A DNA stretch of 8,404 bases, taken from contig DNDO01000125.1 of NCBI GenBank assembly GCA_003484265.1, positions 1 through 8,404 on the forward strand. Reading direction: 5' to 3'. This stretch comes from Anaerolineae bacterium. GTDB taxonomy: Bacteria > Chloroflexota > Anaerolineae > Anaerolineales > Villigracilaceae. Under the pieces are notes generated by a model, which was not told the DNA's origin, did not search any database, and saw nothing but the letters and a program-made list of their open reading frames with translations. The translations under genes and the position numbers were made by a program. Shown piece after piece: positions 1-4,654 of this stretch (position 1 is the stretch's first letter; every line of letters starts with the position of its first letter).

Positions 1-1
1 G

Positions 2-94
2 CCGCAGTTTCCATTGCCCTGGCTCGGTGTCTGTATTGGCGATAGGGGATATGGGCGCGAGTTTGGTAAAGCTCAATCAAAGACCGCCATTTGA
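2..94 (+). pseudogene. Possible C-terminal remnant of a GNAT acetyltransferase (window edge)
   Basis: The frame open from the left edge to the TGA at 92-94 reads PWLGVCIGDRGYGREFGKA and then stops. This resembles the core of RimJ/RimL-like GNAT acetyltransferases, where 'IGDR.YWG+G.G' precedes the acetyl-CoA binding loop; R-E-F-G-K-A fits the R/Q-x-x-G-x-G/A motif. The helix and strands that should follow (roughly 50 residues) are missing, and the conserved Trp appears deleted, so a decayed or truncated gene is more likely than an intact one. The neighbouring frame (open from the edge to the TAA at 111-113) is an alternative ending that I do not recognise. The call rests on about 30 codons. 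Bases 95-193 hold no further gene and no convincing promoter. Confidence 0.22.
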
Positions 95-193
95 TTTTTT
101 ACCTAAAAAGTAAGATCGACCCTTCAAGGACAATAAAGAAATCTCGCTCGTACTGGGCGGGTCATCCCCATACATAAAAATCGAGAATTATTT

Positions 194-769
194 ATGCCCT
201 GGATCAAACAAATTTCAATTGAAGATGCAACCGGCTTATTAAAATCCCAATTCGATGCGGCATTGAAGCGGGCGGGGCGCGTATGGCATATTGTCCATAT
301 CATGTCGATCAACCCGCGTTTGATGCGAGACAGCGTTGTCTTTTATACAACTGTCATGATGGGAGAATCGCCTCTGTCACGCGTACAGCGTGAAATGCTG
401 GCAGTGATTGTTTCACTGGAGAATCATTGCCATTACTGAACACAAGCACATGCTCACGACCTCCGTGTTGAGGTCGGTAAAATAATGGAGGAATCCGAAG
501 CGGACGCATTCGTCCACGCCGTAGCACGAGACTGGAGAACAGCACCTCTCTCTGATCAAGATAAAGCGCTCTGCACCTACGCCATAAAACTGACTCGCAC
601 ACCTGCACAAATGTCCTCCGCCGACTTGGACATACTCCGTTCACAAGGATTGGACGACCGCGCCATCCATGACGCAACGCAGGTCATCAGTTACTTCAAT
701 TACATCAACCGCATCGCGGATGCGCTCGGTGTCGAGCGCGAAGACTTCATCACCCCCTGGGGGAAATAA
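194..769 (+). CDS. AhpD-like peroxidase-related selenoprotein (in-frame UGA = Sec82)
   Basis: Predicted cytoplasmic thiol/selenol redox enzyme of the AhpD/carboxymuconolactone decarboxylase-like superfamily ('peroxidase-related' group), probably reducing peroxides or a redox partner. The true substrate is unknown. The UGA at 437-439 is in frame: the upstream part (residues 1-81) and downstream part (83-191) are both recognisable halves of one family member. Residues read R66-E67-M ... C79-H-Y-U82-T-Q-A-H86. The spacing E-x11-C-x2-U-x3-H matches the catalytic Glu, two Cys and His of mycobacterial AhpD, with selenocysteine replacing the second Cys. Downstream family blocks are ARDWRTAPLS (111-120), KLTRTP (132-137) and YFNYINRIADALGV near the C-terminus. 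Full length of 191 residues is normal for the family. A SECIS-like hairpin lies at 457-476. No strong Shine-Dalgarno precedes the ATG. The stop overlaps the Smr gene start (TAATG). Sec machinery genes are not in the window. The alternative is a nonsense mutation in a Cys version. Confidence 0.88.
457..476 (+). promoter_or_regulatory. Putative bacterial SECIS element (Sec insertion hairpin)
   Basis: CGACCTC (457-463) pairs perfectly with GAGGTCG (470-476) around the 6-nt loop CGTGTT (464-469). The loop starts 24 nt after the UGA at 437-439, and G is its second base. Bacterial SECIS elements recognised by SelB are described as short coding-region hairpins with the loop about 16-37 nt after UGA and a G among the first loop bases, so this fits. 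The hairpin lies inside the coding sequence and encodes about H88 to G95. I derived the fold by eye and calculated no energy. Confidence 0.72.
753..763 (+). repeat. Short G/C palindrome over the Smr ribosome-binding region
   Basis: CCCCCTGGGGG is a perfect palindrome ending five bases before the Smr ATG. In RNA, four C-G pairs with a 3-nt loop could hide the only G-rich (Shine-Dalgarno-like) stretch. It lies inside the last codons of the selenoprotein gene, so ribosomes finishing that gene would open it. The regulatory role is inference. Confidence 0.3.
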
Positions 770-1023
770 TGGCAAAACTAAAACTGGACCTTCACGACAT
801 TTACAATAAAGGCAATCAGATCGATGCAGAATTGAATCGCATCGTGGAGGAAGCTGTCGATAAAAAGATCGCACTGGTCGAGATCATCCCTGGTAAAGGG
901 AGCGGACAACTCAAGAAGAAAGTCTTGCGGTTTCTCAATCAAGGGCATATCAAGAAGTTGTATCATCGCGTTGAGAAGGACGATAAAAATCACGGCAGAA
1001 TATTCATTCATTTCAGGTTTTAA
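769..1023 (+). CDS. Small stand-alone Smr-domain protein
   Basis: 84-residue cytoplasmic protein consisting of a single Smr (small MutS-related) domain. The LDLH motif is at residues 6-9, and the GKGSG loop at 42-46 is followed by basic QLKKKVLRFL. Both are signature elements of the Smr fold, known from the MutS2 C-terminus and from stand-alone nucleases that cut DNA or RNA. The usual His before GKG is Pro here (IIPGKGSG), which I believe is common in this short subfamily. Nuclease activity and substrate cannot be told from the sequence. The ATG overlaps the preceding stop codon by one base (TAATG), which suggests translational coupling to the selenoprotein. A G-rich stretch at 759-764 could serve as ribosome binding site. 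No terminator was seen after it. Confidence 0.82.
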   Translation: MAKLKLDLHDIYNKGNQIDAELNRIVEEAVDKKIALVEIIPGKGSGQLKKKVLRFLNQGHIKKLYHRVEKDDKNHGRIFIHFRF

Positions 1024-1070
1024 TGCGGAAAGAAGTGGATATCAGGGAACAATTCTTGTATTTATGTCCA

Positions 1071-1079
1071 TGATACAAT
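1071..1079 (+). promoter_or_regulatory. Extended -10 promoter of the kinase gene (near-leaderless mRNA)
   Basis: TGATACAAT is an extended -10 element (TGn followed by TACAAT at 1074-1079). No -35 match at normal spacing was seen, which extended -10 promoters tolerate. A start site 6-8 bases downstream would fall at about 1085-1087, only 2-4 bases before the kinase ATG at 1089. No Shine-Dalgarno is present in 1080-1088. Confidence 0.45.
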
Positions 1080-1088
1080 CGGCACATT

Positions 1089-2798
1089 ATGCCCAGAGAA
1101 ACCATTGCAAGGTATGAAATTAAATCCGAATTGGGCCGCGGGGGAATGGCATCGGTTTATCTGGCATACGATCCAAACTTTCGCCGCAATGTAGCCATTA
1201 AATTAATATCCGTCAATCTTCAGGAAAATATCAGCTTCAGGGAACGCTTCGAACGCGAAGCGCATTTGATCGCAAAAATTGAGCATCCAGCAATTGTGCC
1301 GGTGTATGATTATGGAGAACAGGACGATCAACTCTACCTGGTTATGAGGTATATGCCGGGCGGCACCCTGACTGATAAACTCAAACAGGGCCTTCTGGCA
1401 TTTGAATATACCGTTCAACTTATTTCGCAAATCGCTCCGGCGTTGGACGCTGTCCATGCTCAAAAAATTGTTCACCGCGACCTCAAACCGGGAAACATTC
1501 TCTTTGACGGATTTGGCAACCCAGCCCTTTCCGATTTTGGGATTGCTCATCTTACGGCATCCACGATAGATCTAACCGGCAGCGCGATCATCGGGACACC
1601 GTCTTACATGAGTCCCGAACAAGTACGCAGTGATTCAAACCTCGATGGGCGGAGCGATATCTATGCTTTAGGGATCATATTGTTTGAGATGCTCACAGGG
1701 CGCGGTCCATATCAAGCGGCAACACCTCTGAGCATTGCACTAAAACACCTCACCGATCCGATTCCCTCGATCCGTTCTTTTCGTCCCGACCTGCCGATTG
1801 AATTGGAAAACACTCTAGCCAAAGCCCTTGCTAAAGATCGAGAAATACGCCATGCGACAGCCTCGGAACTGGCTCTCGAACTGCGTGAAATTGCCCGTAA
1901 CTTTCAGGAAGATAAAACACCCAATCGTAATCTTGTAAAGGTCCCGCCCGCTGATGACGTATCGACTGAGATAGATATGCCCGATAATTCTCAGCCTTCC
2001 AATGCAAGCCCGCATACTGCTAAAGCAAACAAAATTACCTCGACAAGCACAGACAGCAAACCGTTAATGCCGGGCATCAAACATCGATGGAGTACTATCC
2101 AAATCGCTTCACTCATAACCGTGGGCTTGTTTCTTTTTCTCCTATGCAGTTCACTTGGCTTGTTCGGAGTCCTGACCGGACTCCCAAATATTTTTCCCGG
2201 AGAGAATCAAAATACGCCACAGACTCTTACCGCCTCACAGGATATAATTCTTTTTGAAGATGACTTTTCCGATCCACTAAGCGGCTGGCCCACAATTCAA
2301 AACACACAGGGAGGATATAGTTACCAGCCGGATGGGTATCACATCACGGTCAATGAGCAAAACGCAATTCTATGGGCAAAGACGAATAGAGAAGATGACA
2401 ACGCAACCATCCAAACTGACGCTCAACCATCGGTCAATGGCGCAAACAGCTATTATGGATTGTTATGCCGTATACAGGACGATCAGAACTTTTACTACTT
2501 TTTGATCAGAAGCAATGGCGGCTACAATATCGGGAAATATAAGAATTCGGTGTTCGAACCATTTTTCCCGGAAGGATGGAGGCAAAGTGATGCAATCAAT
2601 CAGGGCGAGCAAACGAACCATATCAAGGCAGATTGCCTGGGAGAGACACTTCGCCTATCCGTGAATAATGTAATCCTTGGCGAGGCAACTGATTCCGAGT
2701 TTGCCACCGGCGCTAGCGGAATCGTTGCCGCCGCTTTGGACAATCAAGTTTTTGATGTGATATTTAATAATTTCCTCATCACAAAGCCAGGTCAATAA
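1089..2798 (+). CDS. Transmembrane Ser/Thr protein kinase with C-terminal extracytoplasmic sensor
   Basis: Hanks-type (PknB-like) kinase of 569 residues that phosphorylates Ser/Thr on proteins. The kinase domain spans about residues 9-275: glycine loop GRGGMASVY (16-24), VAIK with ATP-binding Lys38, helix C Glu57, HRDLKPGN (129-136, catalytic Asp131), DFG (149-151), GTPSYMSPE (169-177), then DGRSDIYALG. All catalytic residues are present and several Thr lie in the activation loop (156, 159, 163, 170). A polar linker (about 276-333) leads to one hydrophobic segment at about 337-360, preceded by basic KHRW, so the C-terminus should lie outside. The outer part (about 388-569) opens with EDDFSDPLSGW and looks like a concanavalin/LamG-type beta-sandwich as in DUF1080-like domains; its ligand is unknown. 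No Shine-Dalgarno is seen and a promoter sits directly upstream. The next gene, an FHA protein, follows by 35 bp without a terminator, so co-transcription is likely and it is a plausible substrate. Confidence 0.93.
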   Translation: MPRETIARYEIKSELGRGGMASVYLAYDPNFRRNVAIKLISVNLQENISFRERFEREAHLIAKIEHPAIVPVYDYGEQDDQLYLVMRYMPGGTLTDKLKQGLLAFEYTVQLISQIAPALDAVHAQKIVHRDLKPGNILFDGFGNPALSDFGIAHLTASTIDLTGSAIIGTPSYMSPEQVRSDSNLDGRSDIYALGIILFEMLTGRGPYQAATPLSIALKHLTDPIPSIRSFRPDLPIELENTLAKALAKDREIRHATASELALELREIARNFQEDKTPNRNLVKVPPADDVSTEIDMPDNSQPSNASPHTAKANKITSTSTDSKPLMPGIKHRWSTIQIASLITVGLFLFLLCSSLGLFGVLTGLPNIFPGENQNTPQTLTASQDIILFEDDFSDPLSGWPTIQNTQGGYSYQPDGYHITVNEQNAILWAKTNREDDNATIQTDAQPSVNGANSYYGLLCRIQDDQNFYYFLIRSNGGYNIGKYKNSVFEPFFPEGWRQSDAINQGEQTNHIKADCLGETLRLSVNNVILGEATDSEFATGASGIVAAALDNQVFDVIFNNFLITKPGQ

Positions 2799-2833
2799 TT
2801 TCACTTGTTGTTGATTAAATACAGGAATAAATT

Positions 2834-4522
2834 ATGACAGACTTCGGAAAGTTAATACTTAGCAAGGCAGAGGGACCTGGCCAGGAATTTACGCTAAATA
2901 AATCACTGGTTGCTTTGGGGCGGTCGACCACCAACGACATCGTCCTAACGGAAGGACGGATCTCACGCAATCATGCACAGGTGACTTGTACCGAGGAAGG
3001 AATAACCTTAACCGATCTAAACTCAGCGAATGGTGTATGGCTGAATGGCCAACGGATTGTCGAATCGAAGATTCAAGAAGGCGATAGGTTCGAGATCGGC
3101 GGCAGTGTTTTCCAGTATATCGCTCCCGCCCGGGATACCCGTGAAGAGGTAACTTTAATCAATTCAGAAGCGGAACTTGAGCGTACGCTGCTCCAAATGA
3201 CGGTGCCGATTTCATTGAACGATACTTCACAGCCCCGTTTGGTCGTCCACGCTCCCAACCGGACTTGGGAACTGCCGCTGGATAATGATTCATGTTCGAT
3301 AGGCAGAACCGATGAAAATAAACTGGCACTGGGCTACTCGAAGATTTCAAGGAACCATGCCAGGATTGAACGACGGGGAAATAATTTTATCCTGCGCGAC
3401 CTGCAAAGCACCAATGGGACACGGATCGGAAATGACCGAATTGATGAACACCTTTTAAAAAATGGGGACACGTTCCAGATTGGTCCCGCCAGTATCGTAT
3501 TCAAGACCGGTTTTTCTCAGGAAGAACTGACAATATCCGAAAGTCTTGACCTTTACGGTAAGACAGGCTTGACCCCGGTCATATTCGTGCCTGGGACGAT
3601 GGGTTCCGAGCTATGGCTGGGTAGTGAAAGAGTTTGGCCCAATGTTAACTTCCTATTGAAACACCCTGAAGTATTTCGTTATTCCGAAGATACTCAACTA
3701 AAAGCCAAAGGGATACTTAACGAGATGGTGATCGTCCCAAACCTGATCTCCTTCGATCAGTACAATCTTCTTGGCGACTATTTGGTTGAAGAATTGGGAT
3801 ATGAGCGGGAAAACAATTTTATTGAATTCGCTTATGATTGGAGGCAGGACGTGCGTCGATCTGCTCGCGAACTTGCCGTTTTTATTGAGGGTTGGAATGT
3901 AAATACCCCTATCACAATCATCGCACATAGCCTGGGCACATTGGTCAGCCGGTATTATGTTGAGAAACTAGGAGGAAAAAATAAAGTTGGGCGAGTCCTG
4001 CTCATGGGTGGTCCACATCAGGGAGTTCCGAAGATCGCCGCCAATCTTTTGACGGGTGTTGACTTGCTTCCCTTTGGCTTGATGGGAAAAAGACTGACCG
4101 AGATCATTGAGACCTTCCCAAGTTGTTATCAGATCCTGCCTATGTACCCGTGCGCCATCGACCAAAAGGGAAACCCGATCAATTTACTCGAGGATGAAAG
4201 CTGGATCAAACCCGCCTACCGCCCGCTAGTCCACATGGCCCAGGAATTTCGTAAAGAGCTGGGCACAAAATCCAGTGTGCCCGCCTTGTCCATTTTTGGT
4301 TACGGATTAAAAACCGCCGTCCAACTCCAGGTTCAACGCGATCAAAACGGGACGTTCCAAAAGGCAATAATTGATACGGAGCCAGGCGGCGACAGTTCAG
4401 TCCCTGAACGCAGCGCGGTCTTACCTCGAACGGAAATTCATCCGGTTCAGCAGTATCATGGAGCGCTCTTCAATGACAATGACGTGAAGATGCGGCTAAA
4501 ACTGGAACTTTTGCAAGGTTGA
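2834..4522 (+). CDS. Tandem FHA domains fused to an LCAT-like alpha/beta hydrolase
   Basis: 562-residue protein without signal peptide or membrane segment, so probably cytoplasmic. FHA domain 1 (about 5-95) shows G29-R30, S44-R-N-H47 and N66-G. FHA domain 2 (about 135-230) shows G157-R158, S172-R-N-H175 and S-T-N194-G-T. Both keep the residues that bind phosphothreonine. From about 248 the chain is an alpha/beta hydrolase like lecithin:cholesterol acyltransferases and related lipases: VPGTMGSELW (252-261), nucleophile motif A-H-S366-L-G, acid in GGD520-SSVP, base in QYH542-G. The full triad suggests an active esterase, phospholipase or acyltransferase; the lipid substrate is unknown. The first Gly of GxSxG is Ala, a known variation. 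AGGA at 2823-2826 is a suitable ribosome binding site. Its position directly after a Ser/Thr kinase suggests docking to, or control by, that kinase, although this is inference. Confidence 0.9.
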   Translation: MTDFGKLILSKAEGPGQEFTLNKSLVALGRSTTNDIVLTEGRISRNHAQVTCTEEGITLTDLNSANGVWLNGQRIVESKIQEGDRFEIGGSVFQYIAPARDTREEVTLINSEAELERTLLQMTVPISLNDTSQPRLVVHAPNRTWELPLDNDSCSIGRTDENKLALGYSKISRNHARIERRGNNFILRDLQSTNGTRIGNDRIDEHLLKNGDTFQIGPASIVFKTGFSQEELTISESLDLYGKTGLTPVIFVPGTMGSELWLGSERVWPNVNFLLKHPEVFRYSEDTQLKAKGILNEMVIVPNLISFDQYNLLGDYLVEELGYERENNFIEFAYDWRQDVRRSARELAVFIEGWNVNTPITIIAHSLGTLVSRYYVEKLGGKNKVGRVLLMGGPHQGVPKIAANLLTGVDLLPFGLMGKRLTEIIETFPSCYQILPMYPCAIDQKGNPINLLEDESWIKPAYRPLVHMAQEFRKELGTKSSVPALSIFGYGLKTAVQLQVQRDQNGTFQKAIIDTEPGGDSSVPERSAVLPRTEIHPVQQYHGALFNDNDVKMRLKLELLQG

Positions 4523-4596
4523 TAACCAGCGGCCTTATTAATGACCCGGAAGGGGAGGAAATTGAATAATTTACGAGGTGAAAATCCAGTAACTAA

Positions 4597-4626
4597 TTGA
4601 CATATGTAGCGTCATGCTCCTACCTA
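4597..4626 (+). promoter_or_regulatory. Possible promoter of the HYR surface protein gene
   Basis: A perfect -35 hexamer TTGACA (4597-4602) is followed after 18 bp by TACCTA (4621-4626), a poor -10; TAACAA at 4625-4630 is nearer consensus but 22 bp away. The exact -35 and its place in the only long gap of the right half make a promoter plausible. No clear terminator for the FHA-hydrolase gene is visible in 4523-4596, so read-through is also possible. Confidence 0.3.
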
Positions 4627-4632
4627 ACAATT

Positions 4633-4646
4633 CTGCAAGTTTGCAG
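4633..4646 (+). repeat. Perfect dyad overlapping the HYR gene Shine-Dalgarno
   Basis: CTGCAA (4633-4638) and TTGCAG (4641-4646) are perfect inverted repeats separated by GT. The right arm shares AG with the Shine-Dalgarno AGGAGG. It could be a small operator, or in RNA a 5-bp hairpin with a 4-nt loop that partly hides the ribosome binding site. Chance is also possible at this size. Confidence 0.3.
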
Positions 4647-4650
4647 GAGG
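4645..4650 (+). promoter_or_regulatory. Strong ribosome binding site of the HYR gene
   Basis: AGGAGG lies 4 bases before the ATG at 4655. It is the strongest Shine-Dalgarno serving a gene in the window and fixes the start of a signal peptide. Confidence 0.75.
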
Positions 4651-4654
4651 AACC

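Noticed and set aside
437..439. UGA as a frameshift or sequencing error
   Set aside because: No frame change is needed to join both halves, and the UGA coincides with the catalytic Cys position with a SECIS-like hairpin downstream; a single-base TGC/TGT to TGA error remains possible but is less likely.
354..677. Minus-strand ORF of 107 residues
   Set aside because: Antisense to the selenoprotein gene, Arg-rich composition typical of shadow frames, no recognised motif.
485..769. Separate 94-residue gene starting at ATG 485
   Set aside because: It is the in-frame continuation of the 194 frame after the UGA, has no recognisable start signal of its own, and begins in the middle of the AhpD-like fold.
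4541..4600. 19-codon basic ORF (MTRKGRKLNN...) upstream of the HYR gene
   Set aside because: No ribosome binding site, very short, and it overlaps the likely -35 element; no family recognised.
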